From: Betaproteobacteria bacterium
Lineage (GTDB): Bacteria; Pseudomonadota; Gammaproteobacteria; Burkholderiales; Burkholderiaceae_A
Reading direction: 5' to 3'
Length of the DNA stretch: 32,100 nt
Assembly: GCA_028139685.1 (NCBI GenBank)
Contig: JAOINQ010000006.1
Location: 1-32,100 of the forward strand
In this document: piece by piece, positions 18,580 through 27,811 of the stretch
How positions within the stretch are numbered: position 1 is the first letter of the stretch
Layout: each line of letters opens with the position of its first letter
Translations under genes and position numbers: made by a program
Notes under the pieces: generated by a model
What the model was told of the DNA's origin: nothing
Database searches by the model: none
Seen by the model: the letters and a program-made list of their open reading frames with translations, nothing else

Positions 18580-19737
18580 CTACAAATGAGAAAACTGTCG
18601 ATGAATATCTTTGTGCAATTCATGTAGCTCAGCTAAAGATTTTATCTCAAATGAAAAAGTTTTTTCCATCTTCTCGAGAATCTTCTCTACTGTATCAGTA
18701 ATTTCTAAAAAATGAATCTTTCTTGACAAAAAAGCTTTTACAGCAATCTCATTAGCAGTATTTAATATCATTCCAGCAGTGGGTCCCTCTTCTAAGATAT
18801 TCCTTGCTATATCAATTGCAGGGAATTTATTAGTATCAACAGGATAAAAAGAAAGTTGTTTGATTTTTTTCCAATTTATCGTCTCTATTTGATTTGATTT
18901 TCTACCAGGCCATGAAAGCCCGAACGCAATAGGAATGCTCATATCAGGATTTGAAAGCTGAGCCAATGTTGACTTATCTTCAAACTCAACCATTGAGTGT
19001 ATTATACTTTCAGGATGAACTATCACGTCTATTTCTTTGTTCTGCAACTTGAATAGCCAATGAGCTTCTAAAATCTCTAATCCTTTGTTCATCATAGTAG
19101 CAGAATCTACTGAAATCTTTTTTCCCATTTTCCAATTTGGATGCTTTAATGCACTTTCAACTGAAGCGTTTTTCATTTGTTCATTAGACCAATTTCTAAA
19201 AGGACCCCCTGACGCGGTAAGGATTACTTTGTTTATATTTCGAGGTTTTTTAAAACATTCATAGTCTTTCCCTAAGCACTGAAAAATTGCATTATGTTCA
19301 CTATCAATTGGAATAATTTTGCTTTTTGAGGTTTTTATTTTTTCTATAATCAACGACCCTGCACAAATAATTGCTTCTTTATTTGCCAATAGGATTTGTT
19401 TCCCATGTTCTATTGCCAGCAATATCGAAGATAAACCTGCATAACCCACTATACCTGCTACGACTACATCTACACGTCGGTCTGTTATAGCGGCATGCAT
19501 TCCATCAAAACCCTCCATTACCTCAACATTAATGTTTTGTCTTAACTTCCTCGCGGCTGAAGACTCATTCATTACGACTACATTAGGAGAGAATTCATGG
19601 ACTAAAGACTGCATATCAGTATGGTTCGAATTAGCCATTAAAGAAAAAACATTAAAGCTCTCTGGATCATTCCTAACCAAATTTAATGTGCTTTTTCCAA
19701 TAGAACCTGTGGCACCTAACACAGCAAGATTCTTCAT
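18580..19737 (-). CDS. dxr: 1-deoxy-D-xylulose 5-phosphate reductoisomerase
   Basis: Dxr (IspC) makes MEP from DXP with NADPH, the committed step of non-mevalonate isoprenoid synthesis; it feeds UppS in the same operon. The 385-residue protein starts with the dinucleotide motif GATGSIGKST (8-17). It has LLANKEAII, metal ligands Asp145 and Glu147 in PIDSEHNAIFQCL, and Glu221 in SATMMNKGLE. The ATG overlaps the cdsA stop by four bases (ATGA). Confidence 0.97.
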   Translation of the reverse strand: MKNLAVLGATGSIGKSTLNLVRNDPESFNVFSLMANSNHTDMQSLVHEFSPNVVVMNESSAARKLRQNINVEVMEGFDGMHAAITDRRVDVVVAGIVGYAGLSSILLAIEHGKQILLANKEAIICAGSLIIEKIKTSKSKIIPIDSEHNAIFQCLGKDYECFKKPRNINKVILTASGGPFRNWSNEQMKNASVESALKHPNWKMGKKISVDSATMMNKGLEILEAHWLFKLQNKEIDVIVHPESIIHSMVEFEDKSTLAQLSNPDMSIPIAFGLSWPGRKSNQIETINWKKIKQLSFYPVDTNKFPAIDIARNILEEGPTAGMILNTANEIAVKAFLSRKIHFLEITDTVEKILEKMEKTFSFEIKSLAELHELHKDIHRQFSHL

Positions 19738-20549
19738 AACCTGGGCCCTACGATGTTAAAAAAAACAATTAACGGTCCCACAGCGAGCGTAGCATCAAAT
19801 CTATCAAATAAACCTCCGTGGCCTGGTAGGATATTCCCTGAATCTTTTTTCCCCGAGGTTCTTTTCAGCTTTGACTCAAAAAGATCAGCTAAGATTGCAA
19901 CAAAAAATATAATTAAGCTCAAAACGATTAACCACCATGTTCCGAAATAAGACAGAGCAAACTCTTGCCACGTTCCGTCAATTTTAACCATAAATAAGCT
20001 GTATATAAAATACATAAAGAGAGCCCCATAAACACCTTCCCAGGTTTTGTTCGGACTGACCGTTGGGAAAAGTTTTCTGTAACCAAAAGCCTTTCCAGCA
20101 AAATAAGCACCGGAATCAATTATCCAAACAAGGGCTAATATAGATAGCAGGAACACAAGACCTTCAATAAATGCATAATGGAGGGCTATCATACTGGCAA
20201 GACACATAACAAAAGCAACAATAATACTCATTCCTTTTGAAGTCCGATATTTATCAAGAACCACGGCCGGGGAAACTAATAACCAAAAAAAGAAACTAAA
20301 AAACAATAATGCCAAGAGTAAATTTTGTGAAAACTTCACATTAATCACCGTTAGAAAAATTAAAATTAAAGCCATAAGTCCAGACATTTTTTGGACTCTA
20401 CTTGCATTCAGCAGCGAGAGCCATTCCAAGAAAATCCCAGAATGAAAAGCTAGTATTAGAACAGGAAATAGAAACCCGTCTTCATAAAAAGCCAAAAATG
20501 CGGCAAAAAACATTAGTAGGAATGCCGTAATTAATCTGTATAAAAGCAA
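19734..20549 (-). CDS. cdsA: Phosphatidate cytidylyltransferase
   Basis: CdsA makes CDP-diacylglycerol from phosphatidate and CTP at the inner membrane, the branch point for all phospholipids. The 271-residue protein is mostly membrane helices (about eight). It ends with the family signature KLKRTSGKKDSGNILPGHGGxxDRxD. The start is TTG (20549): GGAAAG lies 4 nt upstream, an in-frame TAA lies five codons upstream, and the following LLYRLITAFLL matches the family N-terminus. Confidence 0.95.
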   Translation of the reverse strand: MLLYRLITAFLLMFFAAFLAFYEDGFLFPVLILAFHSGIFLEWLSLLNASRVQKMSGLMALILIFLTVINVKFSQNLLLALLFFSFFFWLLVSPAVVLDKYRTSKGMSIIVAFVMCLASMIALHYAFIEGLVFLLSILALVWIIDSGAYFAGKAFGYRKLFPTVSPNKTWEGVYGALFMYFIYSLFMVKIDGTWQEFALSYFGTWWLIVLSLIIFFVAILADLFESKLKRTSGKKDSGNILPGHGGLFDRFDATLAVGPLIVFFNIVGPRL

Positions 20550-20591
20550 TTTTCTTTCCGTTTATATCGAAAAGTAGGGGAAATTTTTGAA

Positions 20592-21401
20592 TTACAAAAT
20601 GTTTGATAGCTGATCATTATTTTCGTCTTCAGAAGCACCAATTCGCAAATCGCCTGTGCCTCCAAATTTACGCTTTCTGCCGACGTAAAAATTAATCGCT
20701 TTCTTCAAATCGCCTTTATCAAAATCAGGCCATAAAATATCGGTAAAATAAAGTTCTGTATAGGCTAAGTTCCAAAGCAGAAAATTACTCAGTCTCTGCT
20801 CTCCACCTGTTCGAATGAAAAGGTCTGGTTCAGGAATATCAGCTAATGCAAGGTACTGTGAAAATGACTTTTCAGTTAATTTCGTACAATCCTTAATCAC
20901 TTCAGGATTATTTTCTAAAAGTTTTTTAATTCCTTGAACAATATCCCACTTTCCCCCATAGTTAAAACAAACATTCAGACCCAAGAGGTCATTTGACCTT
21001 GTCGTTTGTTCAGCTTCGCGCATTGTTCCAACCAAGGACCCTGGTAGACTATCATTGTTGCCGACAAATTTCAGTCTGACGCCTTGCTCGGTTAGCTCTT
21101 GCAATTCGGCTTTTATAGTGCGCTCGAACAATTTCATGAGGAATACTATCTCAGAATCCGTTCTTGTCCAATTTTCAGAACTAAAAGCAAAAACCGTGAG
21201 GTATTGGATGCTTTCATTAATACAGTTTTTTACCAACTGCTTTAACGAACTTACCCCAATTTTATGCCCTTGATTTCTCACATAACCTCTGCGCTCGGCC
21301 CAGCGGCCGTTTCCATCCATTACTACCGCAATATGATTTAGCGTCTGATTTGAATCTACAAATTTATCGGTTACGATCGTGTTCATATTCACAAAATTCA
21401 A
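20592..21401 (-). CDS. uppS: Undecaprenyl diphosphate synthase
   Basis: UppS extends farnesyl diphosphate with cis-isoprene units to C55, the lipid carrier for peptidoglycan and O-antigen. Motifs are HIAVVMDGNGRWA with Asp29, then FAFSSENW and the substrate-binding RTGGEQRLSNFLLWNLAYTE. It is normal in length (269, or 264 from the ATG). I keep the TTG at 21401 because AGGA lies 8 nt upstream; the ATG at 21386 has no ribosome site. It follows frr by 10 nt. Confidence 0.95.
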   Translation of the reverse strand: MNFVNMNTIVTDKFVDSNQTLNHIAVVMDGNGRWAERRGYVRNQGHKIGVSSLKQLVKNCINESIQYLTVFAFSSENWTRTDSEIVFLMKLFERTIKAELQELTEQGVRLKFVGNNDSLPGSLVGTMREAEQTTRSNDLLGLNVCFNYGGKWDIVQGIKKLLENNPEVIKDCTKLTEKSFSQYLALADIPEPDLFIRTGGEQRLSNFLLWNLAYTELYFTDILWPDFDKGDLKKAINFYVGRKRKFGGTGDLRIGASEDENNDQLSNIL

Positions 21402-21411
21402 TGGTGTCTTC

Positions 21412-21969
21412 CTACACCGTCATGATTTCTCGCTCTTTAACCGCCAAATAGCTATCTACGTTCTTTATATTAGCATTAGTCAGTTTTTGAATATCCTCCT
21501 GAAACCTCTTGTCCTCGTCAGAAGAAATTCCCTTTTCTTTCAACTTTTTTTTGGAAGCTTCGTTTGCTTCTCTCCTAATATTCCTTATAGATACTTTGCA
21601 ATCCTCAGCAAACCCTTTTACAACTTTTATTAACTCTTTCCTTCTCTCCTGGGACAATGGGGGCATTGGAACTTTTATTAGGTCTCCAACCGAGGACGGG
21701 TTCAATCCGATATTTGACTCAAGAATGGCTCTTTCAATAGATGAAATTAAATTTTTTTCCCACGGAACGACACTTAATGTCTGACTATCTAAGAGCGTTA
21801 CTGTCGCCACCTGATTTATGGGCGTCATCGTTCCGTAATAATCAACGTTAATTTGGTCTAAGATGCTCGGGTGAGCTCTACCTGTTCTGATCTTATCAAA
21901 ATCGCTTTTCAAAACATTTATTGCCTTGCTCATCTTTTGCTCGGCTGTCTGCCTAAAATTTTGTTCCAT
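21412..21969 (-). CDS. frr: Ribosome recycling factor
   Basis: RRF, with EF-G, splits post-termination ribosomes. The 185-residue length equals the usual size. The protein shows the tRNA-like long-helix domain, with KIRTGRAHPSILDQINVDYYG at about 26-46, TPINQVA, and the C-terminal VSIRNIRREANE hinge region. It follows pyrH by 9 nt in the conserved rpsB-tsf-pyrH-frr order. Confidence 0.98.
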   Translation of the reverse strand: MEQNFRQTAEQKMSKAINVLKSDFDKIRTGRAHPSILDQINVDYYGTMTPINQVATVTLLDSQTLSVVPWEKNLISSIERAILESNIGLNPSSVGDLIKVPMPPLSQERRKELIKVVKGFAEDCKVSIRNIRREANEASKKKLKEKGISSDEDKRFQEDIQKLTNANIKNVDSYLAVKEREIMTV

Positions 21970-21978
21970 TTTTCTTAC

Positions 21979-22704
21979 CTAATCACTATAAACAAACGTT
22001 CCTTCATTCCTGCCCATTACGGCCTCTTTAAGTGCTCCGTGTTTTGTGATTTTTATTACCTGGACTGGTAATTTTTGATCCCTACACAAAGCAAACGCAG
22101 TTGCATCCATAATACGGAGTTTTTTATTAATTACCTCATCAAAGGAAATTGAATCATACATTTTAGCGTTAGGATTTTCTTCTGGATCAGATTCATAAAT
22201 GCCATCGACTCTAGTAGCCTTAATCAAAAGTTCAGCACCAATTTCTGCCCCTCTGAGGGCAGCTGCAGTATCCGTAGTAAAAAAAGGATTTCCCGTACCT
22301 GCCGCAAAGATTATGACTTTTTTTTCGTTTAAATATTTCATAGCTTTTTGCCGCATATAGGGTTCTACAATTTGATCGATGCGAATTGCAGATTGAACCT
22401 TAGCTTCAACTTTTGCTTGTCGCATAGCATCTTGCAACGCTATGGCGTTCATTATTGTTGCTATCATTCCCATGTAGTCAGCCGTAGCACGCTCAAGCCC
22501 TGTCGCGCCTAAAGCAACGCCACGAAAAATATTTCCTCCACCGATAACTATTGCCAACCCCACACCTAAATCGTAAACTTGTTTTATCTCTTCCACTATG
22601 GCATCTATTGTTTTTTTATTGATACCAAACTGACTTGTACCCATTAAAGCTTCGCCTGAAAGTTTCAACAGTACTCTTTTATAAGGTTTTTTGTATGAGT
22701 CCAA
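21979..22704 (-). CDS. pyrH: UMP kinase
   Basis: PyrH phosphorylates UMP to UDP, the bacteria-specific hexameric enzyme of the amino-acid kinase fold. The 241-residue protein has [14 protein letters not shown] at 9-22, [23 protein letters not shown] and the C-terminal segment [14 protein letters not shown]. The start is TTG (22704): an in-frame TAG lies directly upstream, AGGA is 4 nt away, and the conserved core begins eight residues later, so TTG is effectively the only choice. Confidence 0.97.
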   Translation of the reverse strand: MDSYKKPYKRVLLKLSGEALMGTSQFGINKKTIDAIVEEIKQVYDLGVGLAIVIGGGNIFRGVALGATGLERATADYMGMIATIMNAIALQDAMRQAKVEAKVQSAIRIDQIVEPYMRQKAMKYLNEKKVIIFAAGTGNPFFTTDTAAALRGAEIGAELLIKATRVDGIYESDPEENPNAKMYDSISFDEVINKKLRIMDATAFALCRDQKLPVQVIKITKHGALKEAVMGRNEGTFVYSD

Positions 22705-22735
22705 CTAGTCCTATCCAATAATAATAATACTTACC

Positions 22736-23629
22736 TCAAGCTTTCGAAGCGGCCTGGGTGGCAGCAACCTCTTCTGCAAAATTCTCAGATTTTTTTTCCA
22801 ATCCATCACCTACCACAAATAAATGAAATGCCTTTACTGTTGCGCCCTTACTCTTAAGATATTCAGCAACCGTTTGTTTTCCATCCTCAGCCTTTACGAA
22901 AACCTGACCTAGTAACGAAGTTTCCTTGACATATTTGTTTACCGCCCCCGAGACCATTTTCTCTATGATTTCAGCCGGTTTTCCAGACTTAACTGCCTTT
23001 TCCCGGGCCACTCTCTGCTCTTTATCTAACAAGCTCTGATCAATACCTGAAATATCTAGCGCCTTCGGTTTCATGGCAGCAACGTGCATTGCAACATCTT
23101 TACCAACATCGGCTGAACCGCCCTCTAAATCAAGCAGAACCCCTATCTTCGTTCCATGAAGGTATTTGTACAAAGTACCTTCAGCACCTAAATTCTTAAA
23201 TCTCCTGATAGAGATATTCTCCCCAATTTTGCCAATAAGCCGAGCTCTTACATCCTCAACCGAGTCGTTATTTGTAAGTTTCATTTTTTTTAAACTATCA
23301 ACTGTTAAAACTGGCTCAGAGTTACTCGACAACAATTTCGACAAATCCCCAACAAAATCCAGAAAATCATCGTTCTTTGCAACGAAGTCAGTCTCACAAT
23401 TAACCTCAATAATAGTACCCACCTTACCGGTTATGTTAATGGCTATAGCACCTTCTGCGGTAATCCTAGCTGCTGTCTTACCAGCCTTAGAACCCAATTT
23501 GACACGTAAAATTTCTTCAGCCTTTTCAAAATTTCCCCCAGCCTCACTGAGAGCCTTTTTACATTCCATCATCGGGGCATCCGTTTTGTCCCTCAATGCC
23601 TTTACCTCAGAAGCTTTAATTTGAATCAT
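22736..23629 (-). CDS. tsf: Elongation factor Ts
   Basis: EF-Ts releases GDP from EF-Tu during translation. The 297-residue protein has the N-terminal UBA-like domain with [19 protein letters not shown], then [28 protein letters not shown] of the core subdomain and MHVAAMKP. Its ATG lies inside the 3' end of rpsB (14-nt overlap), whereas in many bacteria a spacer separates the two. Confidence 0.98.
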   Translation of the reverse strand: MIQIKASEVKALRDKTDAPMMECKKALSEAGGNFEKAEEILRVKLGSKAGKTAARITAEGAIAINITGKVGTIIEVNCETDFVAKNDDFLDFVGDLSKLLSSNSEPVLTVDSLKKMKLTNNDSVEDVRARLIGKIGENISIRRFKNLGAEGTLYKYLHGTKIGVLLDLEGGSADVGKDVAMHVAAMKPKALDISGIDQSLLDKEQRVAREKAVKSGKPAEIIEKMVSGAVNKYVKETSLLGQVFVKAEDGKQTVAEYLKSKGATVKAFHLFVVGDGLEKKSENFAEEVAATQAASKA

Positions 23630-24377
23630 CGGACCCCACCTCTACGAACTCTTCTCCACTTGTCTCCGCTACATCACCATCTAAAACTTCCTCAATAGCT
23701 TTCTTCTGACCAGCAATAATCGCATCTGCTATTTCCCTTGCATAAAGCTTTACAGCCCTACTCGAATCATCATTACCAGGAATAACGTAATCAACCCCGG
23801 CTGGCGAGTTATTCGTATCTACAACCCCTACAACAGGAATATTTAAGGCATTAGCTTCCTGAACTGCGATCTTGTGGTATCCAACATCAATGATAAAAAT
23901 AGCATCTGGAAGCGCTGATAGCTCCTTTATCCCACCTAAACCTTTGTTTAGTTTGTCTAAATTTCTGTTAAAGTTCAGCGCATCCTTTTTCGTAAGATTT
24001 TCGAGGCCACCTTCTAGAACAACAGCCTCCATCTCTTTCAATCGATTTATAGAAGCTTTGACTGTTTTAAAATTTGTCATCATCCCACCCAGCCAGCGTT
24101 GATCCACGTACGGCATTTTACATCTGGCTGCTTCCTGAGCGATAATTTCCCGGGAGGCTCTTTTTGTACTTACAAACATAATTACACCCTTGTTTGCCGC
24201 GAGGGTTTTTACAAATTTTACTGCCTCCGAAATTTTTTTAACGGTAGACTCTAAATTTATAATATGAATCTTATTACGATGACCAAAAATATGAGGTGCC
24301 ATGCCGGGATTCCAGAACCGCGTCTGGTGACCAAAATGAACTCCTGCCTCTAGCATCTCTCTCATTGATACTGACAT
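23616..24377 (-). CDS. rpsB: 30S ribosomal protein S2
   Basis: S2 is a late-binding protein of the 30S body, needed for S1 attachment. The 253-residue protein begins with [22 protein letters not shown] and has [16 protein letters not shown] and [11 protein letters not shown] in conserved places. The C-terminal tail is acidic ([23 protein letters not shown]). GGAG lies 6 nt before the ATG. It is the first gene of the long minus-strand envelope/translation cluster and is divergent from map. Confidence 0.98.
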   Translation of the reverse strand: MSVSMREMLEAGVHFGHQTRFWNPGMAPHIFGHRNKIHIINLESTVKKISEAVKFVKTLAANKGVIMFVSTKRASREIIAQEAARCKMPYVDQRWLGGMMTNFKTVKASINRLKEMEAVVLEGGLENLTKKDALNFNRNLDKLNKGLGGIKELSALPDAIFIIDVGYHKIAVQEANALNIPVVGVVDTNNSPAGVDYVIPGNDDSSRAVKLYAREIADAIIAGQKKAIEEVLDGDVAETSGEEFVEVGSDDSN

Positions 24378-24413
24378 TTAACGCTCCAGTTTATTAGTTT
24401 TAAAAAACATATT

Positions 24414-24442
24414 ATTCTACTAGTTATGGCGATTTCAATCAA
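24414..24442 (-). promoter_or_regulatory. Candidate sigma70 promoter for rpsB
   Basis: On the minus strand, TTGATT (24442-24437, inside the start of map) and TAGAAT (24419-24414) are separated by exactly 17 bp. Predicted transcription starts near 24407, giving a leader of about 30 nt that contains the GGAG site. The leader is too short for the long S2-binding fold described for E. coli. An opposing TATTAT (24410-24415) could serve map. Confidence 0.5.
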
Positions 24443-25232
24443 ATCTGATGAAGAAATAGAATTAATGCGTGATTCTGGACGGCTTGCGTCTGAGGTTCTA
24501 GATTTCATAACACCTTATGTATGCTCAGGAGCTACAACTGAAGAACTTGACAGGCTTTGCCACAACTACATGGTGGATGTTCAGAAAGTCATTCCAGCAC
24601 CTCTAAACTACGCACCTCCCGGTCACAAACCTTTTCCGAAATCTATATGCACCTCCGTGAATCATCAAATTTGCCATGGCATTCCAGGGCCAAAAAAACT
24701 TAAGGACGGAGACATCCTTAACATAGACGTTACGGTAATAAAAAACGGCTACCATGGAGACACCAGCCGAATGTTTTTTGTCGGCAAACCTTCGATTGCT
24801 GCTAAAAGACTGGTAAATGTGGCATATGAGGCAATGTGGGAGGGAATTAAAGTAGTTAAACCTGGCGCATTCTTAGGTGATGTTGGACATTCTATTCAAA
24901 GGTTTGCAGAAAAGCACAATTATTCAATAGTTAGAGAATTTTGTGGACACGGTATAGGAAAAAAATTTCATGAACCACCTCAGGTTCTGCATTACGGCAG
25001 TATCGGAACTGGCACAGTCCTTAAAAAGGGAATGACTTTTACAATAGAGCCTATGATAAATATAGGTAAAAGGGATGTCAAAGAGATGCCTGATGGGTGG
25101 ACAATAGTTACTAAAGATAGGAGTCTTTCGGCACAATGGGAACATACTGTTCTTGTTACCGAAAATGGCTACGAAGTTATGACAATCTCTGACCACAGCC
25201 CTGACAAAGAAAAGATGTTTCCAATAAAATGA
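24426..25232 (+). CDS. map: Methionine aminopeptidase type I
   Basis: MAP removes the initiator methionine from nascent proteins. The 268-residue pita-bread-fold enzyme has all five metal ligands, Asp101, Asp112 (HGDTSR), His175 (CGHGIG), Glu208 (TIEPM) and Glu239 (WEHT), plus His84 in NHQICHGIP. No ribosome site is visible and the 48-bp divergent gap is shared with rpsB. The stop overlaps the glnD ATG by four bases (ATGA). Confidence 0.98.
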   Translation: MAISIKSDEEIELMRDSGRLASEVLDFITPYVCSGATTEELDRLCHNYMVDVQKVIPAPLNYAPPGHKPFPKSICTSVNHQICHGIPGPKKLKDGDILNIDVTVIKNGYHGDTSRMFFVGKPSIAAKRLVNVAYEAMWEGIKVVKPGAFLGDVGHSIQRFAEKHNYSIVREFCGHGIGKKFHEPPQVLHYGSIGTGTVLKKGMTFTIEPMINIGKRDVKEMPDGWTIVTKDRSLSAQWEHTVLVTENGYEVMTISDHSPDKEKMFPIK

Positions 25233-27808
25233 GCATCGAATTAAATACCTTCAAATCGGAGCTTACACAAGCTAGGAGTCAATTTTGTGGCCCATGGAAA
25301 AAAGAGACGCGTGCGCTGTCCAATATGCTCCGGTATACAAAAAAAGTCGATGAAATAATAAAAAACATCTGGAAACATTTTAGTATCAATCAAGCCTGCC
25401 TTATTGCCGTAGGAGGATACGGAAGAGGTGAATTAGCACCTTTTTCCGATATAGATTTACTAATTTTAACGTCCGATAGTGCGTCAAATAATTACCTTGA
25501 ACCCATTAGCACATTTGTATCTAGTCTTTGGGATGTCGGATTAGAGGCAGGACAAAGTGTTCGAACCGTCAAAGAGTCCATAAAACTCGCCCAAACTGAC
25601 TCGACAGTATCAACAAATCTATTAGAAATCAGGTATTTAGCAGGAGAAAAAGATCTATTTTATCAATTACAAAAAGAGAGGCGAGATAATATAGATTCAC
25701 ACAATTTCACTAGGGCAAAATTGTTAGAATTACAGAAACGGCACGCTAGGTATCAAAATACTCCTTATAATTTAGAACCTAATATCAAGGAATCCCCAGG
25801 TGGGTTAAGAGATATTCAAACTATAAAGTGGATATGCGCTCAATTTTATGCAAGTTTAAATTGGCAAAAAACCTTAGCTAGTGAACTTCTTACTACAGAG
25901 GAAACAAGTCAACTCAAAAGGCATGAGGCAAAACTAAAAACTTTAAGAGGACATCTTCATATTTCCGCCGGCAGGTGCGAAGATAGGCTTATCTTTGACT
26001 TGCAATCTAAGGTTGCAACAACTTTTGGATTTGCGAATGAAGGAAATAGAAGGGCGAGCGAACGTTTGATGCAAAGCTATTTCAATTCAGCAAAAGTTAT
26101 ATATCAAATACTCGAAATGTTTCTCGCAAGTATTGAACTCAAACTACTGGCTAGAAGTAATGATTTAAAATTCGATCAATTTAAAAAAAAATTGTGGATC
26201 CATAGAGTAAACCCATGCTTCCTGGAATTTAGAGGCCTGCTAGATTTTGAGAACAAAGAAAAACTTCAAAAAGATCCATTTTTGATACTTGAGTGCTTTA
26301 AGGCATTTCAAGAAACCCCTGGAGTCTCTGGCTTTAGCCCAGAAACGACTAGGATAATTTGGAATAGTAGGAAGTTAATTTCAGACAACTTTATCAAAAA
26401 AGAAAAAGTAAAAAAAGAATTTTTAAACATCTTTAAAAGAGAGCAAAAGGTTGTTCAGACACTGACTTTAATGCATAGACTCGGAATTTTAGGAAGAATG
26501 CTGCCGGTTTTCAGAAAGATTGTCGGTCAAATGCAGCATGATTTATTTCACGTTTACACAGTAGACCAGCATACGCTTCAAGTCATGGCGAATCTTGAAC
26601 GTTTTACAAAAATAGAACACACCCACGAATTTCCTTTATGTAGCGAATTAATTACTTTAGTTAGACCCTATCAACTTTATTTAGCCGCGCTATTTCACGA
26701 CATTGCAAAAGGAAGAGGAGGAGATCACTCAGTTCTCGGCGAACTGGAGGTAAAAAAATTTGCTGGCTCATACAACCTTGGAACAAGAGAGACAGAACTT
26801 ATTTGTTTTCTAGTTAGAGAGCATCTAGCAATGTCTTCTGTAGCACAGAAACAAGATGTAGATGATCAAAGAACAATAACTCGATTTGCTGCAAAAGTCT
26901 TATCCCGGGAAAATCTTATTAATCTCTACCTTCTGACAGTTGCTGATATAAGAGGAACATCTCCAAAAGTATGGAATAATTGGAAGGCGAAACTTCTAAC
27001 AAGTCTTTTCTATAAAACCAATAATTACTTGCTAAAAAAGGAAGAGGGAGAAGAAATTTCATCGGCGAATGCTCAAGCAGAAAAAAATAGGAAGTTAGAT
27101 AATATCAATGGTCACGCTGGAGAAGAAATTAAAAAATATTTGAATCTTTCATATTTCCTACGGCATGAAAAGGAAGAGATTGTGTGGCATTCGGAGCTAC
27201 TTTATAAAAATTATCTTACAGAGAAATATATTGTTTTCTTTAAGACTACCGAAGATAGTATCGGGTTGAAAGTTGTTGTATATGGAAAAGATAGAGAAGA
27301 TCTATTTGCCGATATTTTGGGCTACTTTCAATACCGAGGATTTGGGGTGTTAGACGCAAAATTAAACACAACTAATCACGGCTATGTTCTTGATACATTT
27401 CTGATCGATCAATCAGTTATGCTTAATGAAGATATACTCAGAGTTCAAAAAGCTTGCGAGTACGAATTTGTTCAAGTTTTGAACAATGAAAGAGAAATAT
27501 CTGTCCCAGAATATGCCATTAAACTATCAAGAAGACAAAGAAACTTTCCATTAACTCCTCGAATAGAATTGATCCCCGATGAAAAGGAAGAATTTTATAT
27601 TTTAAATATTACCTCTACAGACAACCCTGGGCTGCTTTATAAAGTAGCGACTGTTTTAGCCTCTTATAAAATATCAATCCATTCTGCAAAAATCTCCACG
27701 CTCGGGGAAAAAGTTGAAGATGTCTTTTTAGTGAAGAGAGAAAAATTACTATCTGAGATGGAAACGATTAGCATAGAAACAGAGCTTATGAAAAATCTGT
27801 CCACATAA
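25229..27808 (+). CDS. glnD: [Protein-PII] uridylyltransferase/uridylyl-removing enzyme
   Basis: GlnD adds UMP to PII proteins when glutamine is low and removes it when glutamine is high, setting glutamine synthetase and Ntr control. The 859-residue protein has the nucleotidyltransferase domain with GGYGRGELAPFSDIDLL at 62-78 (Asp74, Asp76), the GlnD-linker region (about 170-340), an HD domain with HD at about 490-491 (LFHDIAKGRGGDHS), and two C-terminal ACT domains (from about 676 and 788) for glutamine sensing. map-glnD is the usual order. It ends 3 nt from the convergent ClC gene, leaving no room for an intergenic terminator. Confidence 0.97.
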   Translation: MSIELNTFKSELTQARSQFCGPWKKETRALSNMLRYTKKVDEIIKNIWKHFSINQACLIAVGGYGRGELAPFSDIDLLILTSDSASNNYLEPISTFVSSLWDVGLEAGQSVRTVKESIKLAQTDSTVSTNLLEIRYLAGEKDLFYQLQKERRDNIDSHNFTRAKLLELQKRHARYQNTPYNLEPNIKESPGGLRDIQTIKWICAQFYASLNWQKTLASELLTTEETSQLKRHEAKLKTLRGHLHISAGRCEDRLIFDLQSKVATTFGFANEGNRRASERLMQSYFNSAKVIYQILEMFLASIELKLLARSNDLKFDQFKKKLWIHRVNPCFLEFRGLLDFENKEKLQKDPFLILECFKAFQETPGVSGFSPETTRIIWNSRKLISDNFIKKEKVKKEFLNIFKREQKVVQTLTLMHRLGILGRMLPVFRKIVGQMQHDLFHVYTVDQHTLQVMANLERFTKIEHTHEFPLCSELITLVRPYQLYLAALFHDIAKGRGGDHSVLGELEVKKFAGSYNLGTRETELICFLVREHLAMSSVAQKQDVDDQRTITRFAAKVLSRENLINLYLLTVADIRGTSPKVWNNWKAKLLTSLFYKTNNYLLKKEEGEEISSANAQAEKNRKLDNINGHAGEEIKKYLNLSYFLRHEKEEIVWHSELLYKNYLTEKYIVFFKTTEDSIGLKVVVYGKDREDLFADILGYFQYRGFGVLDAKLNTTNHGYVLDTFLIDQSVMLNEDILRVQKACEYEFVQVLNNEREISVPEYAIKLSRRQRNFPLTPRIELIPDEKEEFYILNITSTDNPGLLYKVATVLASYKISIHSAKISTLGEKVEDVFLVKREKLLSEMETISIETELMKNLST

Positions 27809-27811
27809 CAT

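Noticed and set aside
23166..23624. 152-codon plus-strand frame opposite tsf
   Set aside because: Fully inside the conserved EF-Ts gene, and Ser/Leu/Pro-rich as antisense frames are.
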